Source of the DNA: Paenibacillus etheri | GTDB taxonomy: Bacteria > Bacillota > Bacilli > Paenibacillales > Paenibacillaceae | Direction: 5' to 3' | Assembly (NCBI RefSeq): GCF_001012825.1 | Contig: NZ_LCZJ02000015.1 | Span: forward strand, 1 to 64,000 | DNA: 64,000 nucleotides | Shown here: piece after piece, positions 47,211 to 55,909 of the stretch | How the letters are laid out: the number at the start of each line of letters is the position of its first letter | Position numbering within the stretch: the first letter of the stretch is position 1 | Program-made: the position numbers and the translations under genes | The notes under the pieces: model-generated | The model's database searches: none | Seen by the model: the letters and a program-made list of their open reading frames with translations, nothing else | What the model was told of the DNA's origin: nothing

Positions 47211-47214
47211 AGAA

Positions 47215-47239
47215 AACCCTTACCTAGTAAGGGTTTTTT
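47215..47239 (+). terminator. Terminator after the tRNA genes
   Basis: AACCCTTAC (47215-47223) pairs with GTAAGGGTT (47227-47235) around CTA, followed by TTTT. It separates tRNA transcription from the convergent integrase gene. Confidence 0.9.
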
Positions 47240-47315
47240 GCTGTCTAATGGTTCCCTTGTAAGTAAAAGTGGAAGAGTTGGAAAAGCGACAAAATTGGAA
47301 ATGGTCACATTTTGG

Positions 47316-48482
47316 TCACGGCGTTGTTTGATCCTCTGGTTTCTTGCTCATTTTCATCTTCGTATCTATCAGGTCCGCAGCATCTCTCTGCATATCGGGG
47401 AGCAGGTGGGAATAACGATCAAGATAGATCTGAACACTGCTATGTCCGAGACGTTCTGCTCCGATTTTCGCATTGATACCGTTATTCAGTAGCATTGATG
47501 CGTGTGAATGTCTGAGATCGTGAAACCTAATTTTTGGTAGTTCCGATTTTTCTGTTAAGAAAGCAAAGGTCTCCGTGACCCGCCGTGGTTTGATCGGCTC
47601 TCCGTTACCATAGCAGCAAACCAGGTCGTGGTCTTTGTAATTCTCAACCCCGATTTCTTGCTTGTCATTTTCTATAATTTGCAGTCGCTCATTTAGATCA
47701 CTAATCAGCATATCTCCTATCGGTATTCTTCGTGCTGAGCTTGATGTTTTGGTATCTTGAATGATAATTCCTTTAGATGGTGTCCAGTTTACAGTTTGCT
47801 GAATCTTCAAGCTCTTGCCTTCCCAATCGATGTCTCCCCATCGGAGTCCAAGAACTTCTCCTTTACGCATGCCTGTATGGATGGCCAGGGAAAAAACAAT
47901 ATAGTGAACGTGACCTTCAGCGGTATCAAGAAAGTGGAGGCACTGTTCCATACTCCAGGTCTTCATCTCCTTTCGCCGCAGCTTAGGAGCCTCTACCTTT
48001 TCCATGGGGTTCGAAGCAATCATCTCCCACTTCACAGCCTGTCTGAAAGCTTTACGCAGGATAGCATGGATATGGCGGACATAATCCGGGGAATACTTTT
48101 CAAGTAGCCCATTATAAAACCTGTTGATGGTCAGGGGTTTTATTTGCTGCAGCTTTTGCCTTCCGATAACTGGAATAATCCGGCTATTAATAATCGATTC
48201 TTCAACATCGAAAACCGTGGCTTTATACTTCTGCAGGGCGTATTCTTTTAGCCATATCTCGAAAAAGGCTGTGATAGTCAGATTGTTTTCTGGAACGTAG
48301 TCGCCTTTGTGCACGCTGGCGAGAAGTGCAACCAATGCTCGATCTGCTTCTTTTTGTGAAGGGAATCCCCCCTTCTTTTTTTGGTTTCTTTGGCCAGTTG
48401 CTGGATCTGGTGGCAGATCAACAACATAAGTCCAGGTCTTTCCTCTTTTAAAAACTTTCCCTTTCATGATGTCCTCCTTCAT
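47316..48482 (-). CDS. int: Phage tyrosine integrase
   Basis: This site-specific recombinase integrates and excises the prophage. The 388-aa protein has an N-terminal arm-type DNA-binding domain (KRGKTWTYVVDL), a core-binding SAM-like domain (about 70-165) and a catalytic domain with the R-H-R-H-Y set: TGMRKGEV, FHDLRHSHAS, LGHSS and the tyrosine in IYLDRYSH. It is the first gene of the minus-strand lysogeny block. Confidence 0.96.
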   Translation of the reverse strand: MKEDIMKGKVFKRGKTWTYVVDLPPDPATGQRNQKKKGGFPSQKEADRALVALLASVHKGDYVPENNLTITAFFEIWLKEYALQKYKATVFDVEESIINSRIIPVIGRQKLQQIKPLTINRFYNGLLEKYSPDYVRHIHAILRKAFRQAVKWEMIASNPMEKVEAPKLRRKEMKTWSMEQCLHFLDTAEGHVHYIVFSLAIHTGMRKGEVLGLRWGDIDWEGKSLKIQQTVNWTPSKGIIIQDTKTSSSARRIPIGDMLISDLNERLQIIENDKQEIGVENYKDHDLVCCYGNGEPIKPRRVTETFAFLTEKSELPKIRFHDLRHSHASMLLNNGINAKIGAERLGHSSVQIYLDRYSHLLPDMQRDAADLIDTKMKMSKKPEDQTTP

Positions 48483-48532
48483 GGGATTTATTATTCCATC
48501 CTTTATTACATCACTCCCTTCAAATCCTTACT

Positions 48533-49414
48533 TCAGAAGTTAATCGCATCATCAATTGCATCCATAGGGAGAATCAACCGTGTTACGCTCTGGCCATGAC
48601 GCCAGGCCACTCGAGATAAGTTGATGGTCACATATCCTTTCCGATTCGGAAGTAGAGAGAGGTCTCCAGGCAGAACGGTAGCATCATGTCGAGAACGGTG
48701 GAATGACGAACTATGTAGTTTATAGTTTCGCTCGACATTAAGGTCCAGTGGCTTATTCCAATTGAAACCCTGACGCTGCTCAATGACTAAGGCTTGGGGG
48801 CGAGAGAAGTCTTCTAGACCATACAATGAATGAATACGGGGCTCCTGAAGGTAGCTGAGGCCTGAAACAGGGGATTCGTGGATTGTAGTTTCAAGACTGG
48901 ACGTAATCTGGTTGTTGTATGTAAAGGTAGATATAAACTCCGAATCGCTTATTCGATCTTCCACTTGTTTGAGACGCAATTCTACTAATTCTGGATAGGC
49001 ATGGAATTCTAAAGCGAGTAAGCTAATGGCTTCACTCCTGTGAATAGGAAGTGTTATCTGCTCAAGCATAAAGAATGGGATCGTGGCGTATAACGCAAAA
49101 CGGTTAGCGTCAATCTCTTGAGCTTCACGAAACAAATCTGGCATCCAGCGTTGATCACCAGAGTGACGAATTACATGACAAAGCTCATGAAAAAAAACCT
49201 TACGCTGTTCTGTACGATCATTGCGATTGTCTATAAAAATGACTCTTTCTTCATTCTCACTAAATGTTGTTTTGTCGTAATAAACAATATCTACCCCGAA
49301 ACTCAGTGCGATCTTGTCTATATCAAGATCATTAGGAGTGAAAACACCGTTTGATCGGTATTGTTCTTCAATCCATTGTTCCAGAGGAGTTTTGGAATAG
49401 TTGGAATAATTCAT
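48533..49414 (-). CDS. ImmA/IrrE-family metallopeptidase with a long C-terminal extension
   Basis: ImmA-type zinc peptidases cleave the phage or ICE repressor to trigger induction. The 293-aa protein has the HExxH zinc motif (HELCH in FFHELCHVIRH, about residue 76) and the downstream glutamate (EAQEIDANRFA). The last 150 residues go beyond the core peptidase and match no domain I recognise; they may sense a signal or bind a partner. It is in the same orientation as the repressor gene at 49754. Confidence 0.88.
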   Translation of the reverse strand: MNYSNYSKTPLEQWIEEQYRSNGVFTPNDLDIDKIALSFGVDIVYYDKTTFSENEERVIFIDNRNDRTEQRKVFFHELCHVIRHSGDQRWMPDLFREAQEIDANRFALYATIPFFMLEQITLPIHRSEAISLLALEFHAYPELVELRLKQVEDRISDSEFISTFTYNNQITSSLETTIHESPVSGLSYLQEPRIHSLYGLEDFSRPQALVIEQRQGFNWNKPLDLNVERNYKLHSSSFHRSRHDATVLPGDLSLLPNRKGYVTINLSRVAWRHGQSVTRLILPMDAIDDAINF

Positions 49415-49487
49415 ATAATGGCCCCCGTTTTACGTACATATGTTCTGTTTTATTGTGAAAAGAAAAGCCATTGCTGGCTTAAGTAAT

Positions 49488-49721
49488 TCAGTCCTTATCA
49501 GGTTTATTCTCGTTAACTTTAAATCCTCTTATAAAGCCTAATATTAAAACTAGTAACATGCTAGAGATAAAGAGGATGTCAATGATTTTCCCCCACCAAG
49601 CAAATTCCCACAAAAACAAAGCTACAAATCCAAGGAAGAGGAAAGATATTATATTTTTCAAACTTCTACTATAAAGTACCGCTAATATAAGAATAATTAT
49701 GAGTACCACACGTATTACCAA
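49488..49721 (-). CDS. Small membrane protein in the lysogeny block, 77 aa
   Basis: The product is almost all hydrophobic: three likely membrane helices and a charged tail (VNENKPDKD). It lies between the repressor and ImmA-like genes in the same orientation, so it should be expressed in the lysogen. Membrane proteins at this place are often superinfection-exclusion factors, but nothing here proves that. I do not recognise the family. Confidence 0.65.
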   Translation of the reverse strand: MVIRVVLIIILILAVLYSRSLKNIISFLFLGFVALFLWEFAWWGKIIDILFISSMLLVLILGFIRGFKVNENKPDKD

Positions 49722-49753
49722 CCTTATAATTCTCCATCGGATGGAGGATTTTA

Positions 49754-50113
49754 TTATTTCTTTTGAGTTTGTTCGGCCGCGCGTTTTTTCATTTCTCGGT
49801 AACGCAAGAGAGCGGCTTCCATTTCTTCTATCTCGTCTTCAGTATAATTCTCTGGACCTCCGAAAAAGGACATATTTGTATCAGGTCTTTTACGTATGTC
49901 TGACCGACCACTTAAATAATCAGTATCGACATCGAATACGTCAGCAAGCCTACTCAACGTATCTATTGGCGGGAGTTTAGTTGCGTTTTCATAGGCAGTA
50001 TATGTAGGTCTTGCTACACCAACAAGATCAGCCACATATTCTTGTGTCCATTTAGAATCCGACTTCTTAAGGTTTTCTCTCTCACCCTTTAATCGTTTAG
50101 CGACTATTTCCAT
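49754..50113 (-). CDS. CI-type HTH repressor
   Basis: The 119-aa protein has an N-terminal XRE helix-turn-helix (WTQEYVADLVGVARPTYTAYENATKLP, about 20-46) and a short acidic/helical C-terminal part. There is no peptidase domain, consistent with cleavage or removal by the ImmA-like protein. The minus-strand ATG at 50111-50113 is preferred to a longer frame to 50224, which would run across the operators. Divergent from the Cro-type gene at 50272. Confidence 0.88.
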   Translation of the reverse strand: MEIVAKRLKGERENLKKSDSKWTQEYVADLVGVARPTYTAYENATKLPPIDTLSRLADVFDVDTDYLSGRSDIRKRPDTNMSFFGGPENYTEDEIEEMEAALLRYREMKKRAAEQTQKK

Positions 50114-50151
50114 ATACACCACACCATCTATAAGAATAAAACTATTATAAC

Positions 50152-50255
50152 GTTCCTTACAGGAACAATAAATAAATGTTCCTATAAGAATCAAATTATG
50201 TTGACATGTTTCTTTAAGTAACATATAATCAATTCATAAAGTTACTTATAGGAAC
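50152..50255. promoter_or_regulatory. Four operators of the lysogeny switch
   Basis: Four 15-bp sites share the form GTTnCT-n3-AGkAAC: GTTCCTTACAGGAAC (50152-50166, perfect), GTTCCTATAAGAATC (50178-50192), GTTTCTTTAAGTAAC (50208-50222) and GTTACTTATAGGAAC (50241-50255). The third fills the spacer of the rightward promoter; the first fills the spacer of a leftward promoter whose -10 is TATAAT on the minus strand (50144-50149). They are the likely CI and Cro binding sites. Confidence 0.85.
50201..50229 (+). promoter_or_regulatory. Rightward early phage promoter
   Basis: TTGACA (50201-50206), 17 bases and TATAAT (50224-50229) are a perfect sigma-A promoter reading into the Cro-type gene. Operator three lies exactly between the two hexamers, so repressor binding would block polymerase. 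Confidence 0.93.
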
Positions 50256-50271
50256 AATGGAGGTGTTGATC

Positions 50272-50499
50272 ATGCGAAACTGGTTGAAGGAACTTCGTGA
50301 ATTATTAGGAAAGACACAAGAACAAGTAGCTGACGAAGCTGGGATTTCTCGAAGTTACTATACAAATATCGAAGCTGGAATTAAAACACCAGCAGTTCCA
50401 GCAGCAAAAGCTATTGGAAAATCATTAAATTTCCCTTGGGAAAATTTTTTTAATGATGAATGTTCCTTTAAAGAACAAATTAAGGAGGAGGTGATTTGA
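50272..50499 (+). CDS. Cro-type HTH protein
   Basis: The 75-aa XRE-family protein is nearly all helix-turn-helix domain (KTQEQVADEAGISRSYYTNIEAG, about 14-36). It is the first gene of the rightward operon, divergent from the repressor. GGAGGTG at 50259-50265 selects ATG 50272 over ATG 50257. Probably it competes with CI for the operators to allow lytic growth. Confidence 0.88.
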   Translation: MRNWLKELRELLGKTQEQVADEAGISRSYYTNIEAGIKTPAVPAAKAIGKSLNFPWENFFNDECSFKEQIKEEVI

Positions 50500-50640
50500 T
50501 TGGAAATTCAAGATATCCGTGAAGTGAAGGAAACAAGGAAGTCTGAGGAAGTTAACCGGCTGATCAATGAAGGCTGGCTTCTCGATTACCGAGAGCATGG
50601 TCAAGGCTATTCTCGTTATGTGCTAATCAAAGTTAAGTAA
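50500..50640 (+). CDS. Small phage protein, 46 aa
   Basis: This short frame starts at TTG 50500, directly after the Cro-type stop (TGA 50497-50499), behind the very strong AAGGAGGAGGTGAT. The product has the pattern EEVNRLINEGWLLDYREHG...YSRYVLIKVK, resembling small single-domain proteins with an alpha-beta 'GW' motif. Function unknown. The ribosome site and tight spacing support a real gene. Confidence 0.65.
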   Translation: MEIQDIREVKETRKSEEVNRLINEGWLLDYREHGQGYSRYVLIKVK

Positions 50641-50652
50641 GGAGGTACCGTC

Positions 50653-50955
50653 ATGGCTAAGGCTGTAAAAACACCAGCGACCTTCGCGGAAGCCCTCCGC
50701 CTGGCGGCTGATCTTGCCGAGCAGAATGAAAAATTGGAAATGCAGCTTGCGGAACTACGGTTGAATGGAGAATATCCGGAAGTGCTCCGACCAGCTCATA
50801 TTATGAAGCTACTGAGAATGAGCGCTCCAAAAGTTCAAGAGCTTACCAATCATCCTACCTTTCCACATTTGAATCGGAACAGGAAGAAGGGCGATGCAGT
50901 AACTGTTCTTAAATCGGATCTGTACCACTGGTTAAAAACAGAGCGTTATGAATGA
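50653..50955 (+). CDS. Excisionase/MerR-like small DNA-binding phage protein
   Basis: The 100-aa protein has a short N-terminal helix rich in Ala, Glu and Leu, then a winged-helix-like region (VLRPAHIMKLLRMSAPKVQELTNHP...) and ends KSDLYHWLKTERYE, the pattern of helix-turn-helix excisionase-type domains. It may be the Xis partner of the integrase or an early regulator. AAGGAGG precedes ATG 50653. A GC-rich hairpin (50960-50989) lies just after the stop. Confidence 0.65.
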   Translation: MAKAVKTPATFAEALRLAADLAEQNEKLEMQLAELRLNGEYPEVLRPAHIMKLLRMSAPKVQELTNHPTFPHLNRNRKKGDAVTVLKSDLYHWLKTERYE

Positions 50956-51083
50956 GGAAACCCGCCGAGCTGTACCTGCATCGGCGGGTGGGGGATTCGG
51001 CAAGGGGAATTGCTTAACAACATCATACATCAGGCCTCTGTCCGATAGCATCCCATAAAACGGACAAAGGAGTTGAAATCTAG

Positions 51084-51599
51084 TTGGCAATCGGACAATT
51101 TGGAACCGCACTACAAGACGTATTGAAACGTGCTGGTGATAACCGGCATATTGCTGGAAAAGTAGCTAATGTCGATGCTTCTCAAATCGGGAAAATCGTT
51201 AAAGGAACGCGTAAAGCTTCCAGGCCAGTCATGAAGGCAGCGGTTGAGCACTACGATGATGGGCAGCTTTTCTTGGCAGCAGTAGCAGATGTTTCTGGGG
51301 GAGCCTTCTCACCTTGGCTGGACAATGTTGATCTGCATAGAGCAAGCGTCCTAATAAAAACCGTCGAGGAGATGAAGGAAGTACTTGTGGCATCGGGACA
51401 AGCACCAATCAGCAAAACAAATGAACAAATAACGGATGCAGAGCGACATCAAATAAAGCGACTGCTTATGGAAACGGTGGAAGCTATCACGGCCCTGACT
51501 CATCTGGCTGCAGTGCTATGTAAAGAGTATTCCTTTAGTTGGTTGGGAACTTGGAAGGAGCATCGAGCTGAGCTGAAAGTTAAAAAATATTTGAAATGA
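51084..51599 (+). CDS. Phage protein with N-terminal HTH-like region, 171 aa
   Basis: The first 55 residues (DVLKRAGDNRHIAGKVANVDASQIGKIVKG) look like a helix-turn-helix; the remainder is helical with no recognisable domain. It is probably an early regulator. Start TTG 51084 with AAAGGAG at 51065-51071. The 128 bases upstream hold the hairpin ACCCGCCGA/TCGGCGGGT and a weaker GTCCG/CGGAC pair, perhaps an attenuator. Confidence 0.6.
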   Translation: MAIGQFGTALQDVLKRAGDNRHIAGKVANVDASQIGKIVKGTRKASRPVMKAAVEHYDDGQLFLAAVADVSGGAFSPWLDNVDLHRASVLIKTVEEMKEVLVASGQAPISKTNEQITDAERHQIKRLLMETVEAITALTHLAAVLCKEYSFSWLGTWKEHRAELKVKKYLK

Positions 51600-51608
51600 G
51601 GGAGCGCT

Positions 51609-51878
51609 TTGGAAAGGAAACAGTTGGTTGCTGAGGCAAGAGAAGCGGGTCAGCATGCAGTGCATAACCTTCAGATGATCCGGAAGAATCCGGATGTGAT
51701 GCTACCAGGAAGGATTGAGAATGCTGAAGACTATCTGAATAATATGATCCGCATCGCTGATGTAGAAATGAAAAATGACCGCCTGGCAGGGCAGTCACTT
51801 GGTTTGAAATCTCGGTTAGAGAATCTCTTGATGTCCATTTTAAACCCGAAGCGTGAAAAGCACAAGGCTACCCTTTGA
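51609..51878 (+). CDS. Small helical phage protein, 89 aa
   Basis: The frame begins at TTG 51609, nine bases after the preceding stop, behind GAGGGAG. The product is predicted all-helical and charged, without signal, membrane helix or recognised domain. Its place in the early operon suggests a regulatory or accessory role; nothing more can be said. Confidence 0.55.
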   Translation: MERKQLVAEAREAGQHAVHNLQMIRKNPDVMLPGRIENAEDYLNNMIRIADVEMKNDRLAGQSLGLKSRLENLLMSILNPKREKHKATL

Positions 51879-51930
51879 GATTCAAGTGCATTTATAAACT
51901 CTAAAAAATAATCCTACGGAGGCTAATAAT

Positions 51931-52182
51931 ATGAAATCAACTGGAATTGTACGTAAATTGGACGAGCTTGGACGGATAGTTATCCCTATTGAATTACGTC
52001 GCACTATGAATTTGGAGATCAAAGACCCTGTAGAGATCTTTGTTGACGACGACAAGATCATCTTCCGCAAGTATGCGCCCGGCTGTGCGATCACTGGTAG
52101 CCAGGAAGATTTGGTTCCTTTTGAAGGGAAACTGTACAGCCGCTCAGTTATTCAGAAAATGGCAGCAGCAGCAAAGATTTAA
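51931..52182 (+). CDS. AbrB/SpoVT-family transcriptional regulator
   Basis: The 83-aa protein has the AbrB swapped-hairpin DNA-binding domain (KSTGIVRKLDELGRIVIPIE... to KIIFRKY, residues 2-50) and a short C-terminal segment with one cysteine. AbrB-like proteins control transition-state genes in the host; phage copies are common and may act on phage or host promoters. ACGGAGG precedes ATG 51931. Confidence 0.9.
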   Translation: MKSTGIVRKLDELGRIVIPIELRRTMNLEIKDPVEIFVDDDKIIFRKYAPGCAITGSQEDLVPFEGKLYSRSVIQKMAAAAKI

Positions 52183-52186
52183 GAAG

Positions 52187-52214
52187 GACAGGCACGGGCT
52201 TCGGCCCCTGTCTT
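52187..52214 (+). terminator. Hairpin after the AbrB-like gene
   Basis: GACAGG (52187-52192) pairs with CCTGTC (52207-52212), with inner GGGC-ttcg-GCCC-type pairing. There is hardly a T-run, so termination would be weak. The following 170 bases have no supported gene. Confidence 0.4.
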
Positions 52215-52383
52215 GGAATGTCGGACCTTAGAAATAACCTTTCCTCCGTCCGGGATTCCAAGATGCGGCTGACGCATCCAAGGTGGTGGCGGATCACATA
52301 GGTCAAGGGAGCTGAAAAGGCCGTCTTTATTGGTGCAGTTACTCCCTCGCCCACCTTGCAAATACATAGAAAGGAGGTAGCTT

Positions 52384-52620
52384 ATGCAAATCATTCAAAA
52401 GTTAACAGTGGTTAGTAATCCTACACGAGTATTTGAAGTTGGAACCGAGATTGATAGCAGTGAAGTAATTGAGATTAAGCAGGTTGGTTCTGAGTATGAG
52501 GACCATGTTCATTCTGAGTATGTCGTTCTGGACGAAGACGGCCACATGATAGCCAGTGTCGAAAACGCTCCTGTAATCGTGGATTACAAGCAAATTGCTG
52601 AACACGACAACGAAAAATAG
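52384..52620 (+). CDS. Hypothetical phage protein, 78 aa
   Basis: An acidic, beta-rich small protein (EYVVLDEDGHMIASVENAPVIVDY) with a very good ribosome site, GAAAGGAGG, before ATG 52384. It has no signal or membrane segment and no family I recognise. A TAGCCCA/TGGGCTA hairpin overlaps its stop. Confidence 0.65.
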   Translation: MQIIQKLTVVSNPTRVFEVGTEIDSSEVIEIKQVGSEYEDHVHSEYVVLDEDGHMIASVENAPVIVDYKQIAEHDNEK

Positions 52621-52718
52621 CCCACTGGCATGGGCTATCTCAGTTCTTTGAAAATCAAATTTTCTTGCCCCCACTATATCATGCTGGGGGCGGACTACAC
52701 AAGAGGGGGAGTTCATCC

Positions 52719-52979
52719 ATGCGTGGAACGCACACATTTCTCTTACATGAGGAAACCGTTGACTTCATCATCGATGCGGAGACCTATTTTAATCCTCCGG
52801 TTCTAAATATCCAGCAAGGCGGGGAATCCATTCAGCATCATTTTAGCAATGAGCAATTGGCTGAGCTGGAATACAAAATCCGGACTTATTTGGATGGTAT
52901 CCGCTATCCAGAAACACCTGACCAACAATTACTGCTGCACGATGAATGCATTGCAGCCATCGAGGAGGGAATCGCTTGA
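52719..52979 (+). CDS. Hypothetical phage protein, 86 aa
   Basis: From ATG 52719, behind AGAGGGGGAG, the frame encodes an acidic protein with alternating strand and helix pattern (FLLHEETVDFIIDAETYFNPPVLNI). The upstream extension to 52665 lies across a GC-rich hairpin and is unlikely to be translated. It overlaps the ATPase gene start by four bases (TTGA), so the two are probably coupled. Function unknown. Confidence 0.65.
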   Translation: MRGTHTFLLHEETVDFIIDAETYFNPPVLNIQQGGESIQHHFSNEQLAELEYKIRTYLDGIRYPETPDQQLLLHDECIAAIEEGIA

Positions 52980-54964
52980 AACGTATCGTTTTGGAACGCC
53001 TGATGCTCCGTAATTTCAAAGGTATTAAAGAACTTTTCCTCGCCGCTAATGGCGGGGACGCTGATGTCTATGGTGACAATGCTACTGGGAAGACCACTAT
53101 GTTCGACGGCTTTGTCTGGCTCTTGTTCGGTAAGGACAGCCAAAACAAGGCTGACTTCGAGATTAAGGGGTTGGATGGAGCAGGAAAGGTTCTTCAGCAC
53201 AAGTTGGAGCATGAGGTCGAGGGAGTTTTCCTGATCGATGGACGTCGACGCACTTTCCGTCGTGTCTTCTCCGAGAAGTGGACTAAGAAACGTGGTTCCG
53301 CGACGGACGCCTTCGAAGGGCATGAAACGAACTACTTCCTTGATGGTGTTCCTGTGAAAAAGGGAGAGTACACAGCCGAAGTCGATTCCATCATCAAAGA
53401 GGATTTATTCAAACTATTGACTTCACCTTCTTACTTCAATGAACAGCTAAAGAAAGAAGAGCGCCGAAAGACATTACTGGAGGTATGCGGTGATCTTACG
53501 GACGCCGAGGTCATTCACGGTAACAAGGAACTTGCTTCATTACCAGGTATCCTGGGAGATCGCGACCTTGAGTCACATAAAAAGGTTATCTCTTCCCGAT
53601 GCACTGTGATTAATAAGGAGATCAAGGAGCTGCCAGTCCGGATCAGTGAAGTGCAGCGTCAAATGCCGGATGTTGCGGAGCTGGATGAAGAGCTCCTCAA
53701 GGAAGATATCGCGATCCTACGTAATCGGGTGGAATCAGGGGAGGCCGAGCTTTCCCGGATTCTTTCAGGTGGTGAGGTAGCGGTTAAGGAAAAGCGGCTT
53801 CGTGAAATTGAAGGCGAGCTGATCGATATTAAGAGTCTTATGCAGTCCAATGTGTTGGATAAGTTGGCTCTTAAACGTGATGAAGTGAACCGGATGCATA
53901 ACGAGCTGGATAAGTACCGCCGTACAGTAGAGGACAAAGAGCAACGTATCAAGCAGAATGAGCGCTTAGTTTCTGATCGTCGGCAAGAAGCAGATCGCTT
54001 GAGAACAGAATTTGCTGAGCTGAAGAGTCTTACCTTCGAACATCCTGAAGGTCATGATGCCAATTGCCCGGCCTGTGGTCAGTCACTTCCAGAAGATCAA
54101 ATTAAGGCAGCTCACGACAAAGCAGAGGCTGAATTTAATCGTCGGCTAGCGGAGCGTAAGGAGCGTATCAATAATTCGGGTAAAGCGGCGGTGGCAGAAG
54201 CTCAAAAATTCGAGCAGGAAATCATTCGGCTACGGGAAGAAATCGAAGGTTTGACCAGTACCCTCCAAACCCTGCAGGCTGAGGTCGCATCCGCTGATGA
54301 TCAGCTAACTGTGCTTCGTGCAGGCGTCAAAGATCCTGCTTCTGATCCGAAATATGCCAGTAAGCTTGCCGAAGCTACTCAAGTTAAACAGCAGATTGAA
54401 GTATTGAGAACTTCAGGTGAAGATGCTGCTGCGACAGCCCGTTCCGAAATTCGCCGGCAACGTGTTGAGATCGAAGAAATGGAACGCGATCTCGCTAAAT
54501 TCGATGGTGTCCGCCGGGCGCAGATGCGGGTGATGGAGCTAGAGAAACAAGAGCAGGAACTTGCAGCGGAGTATGAGCGCCTGCAGCATGAACTGTTCCT
54601 CTGTGAGGAATTCACTAAGACCAAGGTCAGCATGCTGGATGCCAAGATCAACAGCAAATTCAAGCTTGCCCGGTTCCGCCTCTTCGAAGATCAAATTAAC
54701 GGCGGGATCAAGGAAGTCTGCGACACGCTTTATAAGGGAGTTCCTTATGATGGTGGGCTCAACAATGCGGCTCGTATCAATGTCGGTTTGGATATCATCA
54801 ATACGCTAGGTGAACATTACGGATTTTCGGCTCCGATCTTCGTAGATAATGCCGAGGCAGTGACGAGGTTGATTGATACAGATGCCCAGGTCATTCGGCT
54901 GGTAGTAAGTGAAGCAGATAAGAAGCTACGGATTGAAACGGCAGCTATACAGGAGGCGATTTAA
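52976..54964 (+). CDS. SbcC/Rad50-like AAA ATPase with zinc hook
   Basis: The 662-aa protein has a Walker A motif GDNATGKTT (about 37-45), long coiled-coil arms with a central CxxC hook (NCPACGQSL, about 364-372) and a C-terminal half ATPase with PIFVDNAE in the Walker B position, where the usual D-E pair is D-N. This is the architecture of SbcC/Rad50 DNA-end-processing proteins. It is encoded directly upstream of RecT and an MBL-fold hydrolase. It starts at TTG 52976 with GGAGG upstream; a longer frame exists but lacks support. Confidence 0.88.
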   Translation: MKRIVLERLMLRNFKGIKELFLAANGGDADVYGDNATGKTTMFDGFVWLLFGKDSQNKADFEIKGLDGAGKVLQHKLEHEVEGVFLIDGRRRTFRRVFSEKWTKKRGSATDAFEGHETNYFLDGVPVKKGEYTAEVDSIIKEDLFKLLTSPSYFNEQLKKEERRKTLLEVCGDLTDAEVIHGNKELASLPGILGDRDLESHKKVISSRCTVINKEIKELPVRISEVQRQMPDVAELDEELLKEDIAILRNRVESGEAELSRILSGGEVAVKEKRLREIEGELIDIKSLMQSNVLDKLALKRDEVNRMHNELDKYRRTVEDKEQRIKQNERLVSDRRQEADRLRTEFAELKSLTFEHPEGHDANCPACGQSLPEDQIKAAHDKAEAEFNRRLAERKERINNSGKAAVAEAQKFEQEIIRLREEIEGLTSTLQTLQAEVASADDQLTVLRAGVKDPASDPKYASKLAEATQVKQQIEVLRTSGEDAAATARSEIRRQRVEIEEMERDLAKFDGVRRAQMRVMELEKQEQELAAEYERLQHELFLCEEFTKTKVSMLDAKINSKFKLARFRLFEDQINGGIKEVCDTLYKGVPYDGGLNNAARINVGLDIINTLGEHYGFSAPIFVDNAEAVTRLIDTDAQVIRLVVSEADKKLRIETAAIQEAI

Positions 54965-55909
54965 TTGAGTACAGCACAACTTGCTTTAGTAAAACGCGAC
55001 ACCGTCGATGTGGTGGCGGAGAAAGTAAGGCAGTTTCAGGAACGCGGGGAAATTCACTTCCCCGCAAACTATAGTCCGGAGAATGCTATGAAATCCGCAT
55101 GGCTGCTCCTTCAAACTGTTCAGGATAAGAATTATAAGCCCGCTCTTGAGACATGCACGAAGGATAGTATAGCGAACTCATTGCTGGATATGGTTGTTCA
55201 GGGTTTGAATCCGGCTAAGAAACAAGGTTACTTCATCGTGTACGGTACAAAGCTCACATTCCAGCGGAGTTACTTTGGGACGATGGCAGTCACAAAAAAT
55301 GTTACAGGAGCTTCTGACATCGATGCTCAGAACATCTACCAGGATGATGAATTTGAATTCGAAATTGTTCGCGGTCGTAAGAAAATCACTAAGCATAAAT
55401 CAGCGTTTAAAAACATCGATGATAGCAAGATTATTGGAGCATACTGCACGATCTATTGGGAAGACGGTAATGAGTACACCGAGATTATGACCATGAGTGA
55501 GATTCGTCAATCATGGAAGAAGTCGAAGCAAGGACCCGACAAGGAGAACAGCACACATAATGAATTCCCTGGTGAGATGGCAAAGCGTACTGTCATTAAT
55601 CGAGCATGCAAGGCTTATATGAATACCTCCGATGATAGCAGCTTGATCATGAAACATTTCAAGGCACAGGATAAAATGATTGCTGAAGCTGAGGTGGAAG
55701 CAGAGATTGCAGAACATGCGAACGGAGAGATTATTGATATCACACCGGAAGCAGCAGTAGATAAAAAGGCTACTGAAGCTCCAATAGCAGAGAAGTCAAA
55801 AACTACTGAGACCAAACGACAACCGACTAGAAATAAGGCTCAAGCTGGTAATGATCTTAACAATTTTGCTGATGATGTCCCTCCTCTTGAACAAGAGATG
55901 CAGTTCTGA
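54965..55909 (+). CDS. recT: RecT-family single-strand annealing recombinase
   Basis: RecT anneals complementary single strands in phage recombination. The 314-aa protein matches the family in its core (DSIANSLLDMVVQGLNPAKKQGYFIVYG, GAYCTIYWEDG, FPGEMAKRTVINRACKAY) and has a polar, Glu/Lys-rich C-terminal tail likely to bind host partners. Start TTG 54965 immediately after the ATPase stop. No YqaJ or RecE exonuclease gene is next to it. Confidence 0.94.
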   Translation: MSTAQLALVKRDTVDVVAEKVRQFQERGEIHFPANYSPENAMKSAWLLLQTVQDKNYKPALETCTKDSIANSLLDMVVQGLNPAKKQGYFIVYGTKLTFQRSYFGTMAVTKNVTGASDIDAQNIYQDDEFEFEIVRGRKKITKHKSAFKNIDDSKIIGAYCTIYWEDGNEYTEIMTMSEIRQSWKKSKQGPDKENSTHNEFPGEMAKRTVINRACKAYMNTSDDSSLIMKHFKAQDKMIAEAEVEAEIAEHANGEIIDITPEAAVDKKATEAPIAEKSKTTETKRQPTRNKAQAGNDLNNFADDVPPLEQEMQF

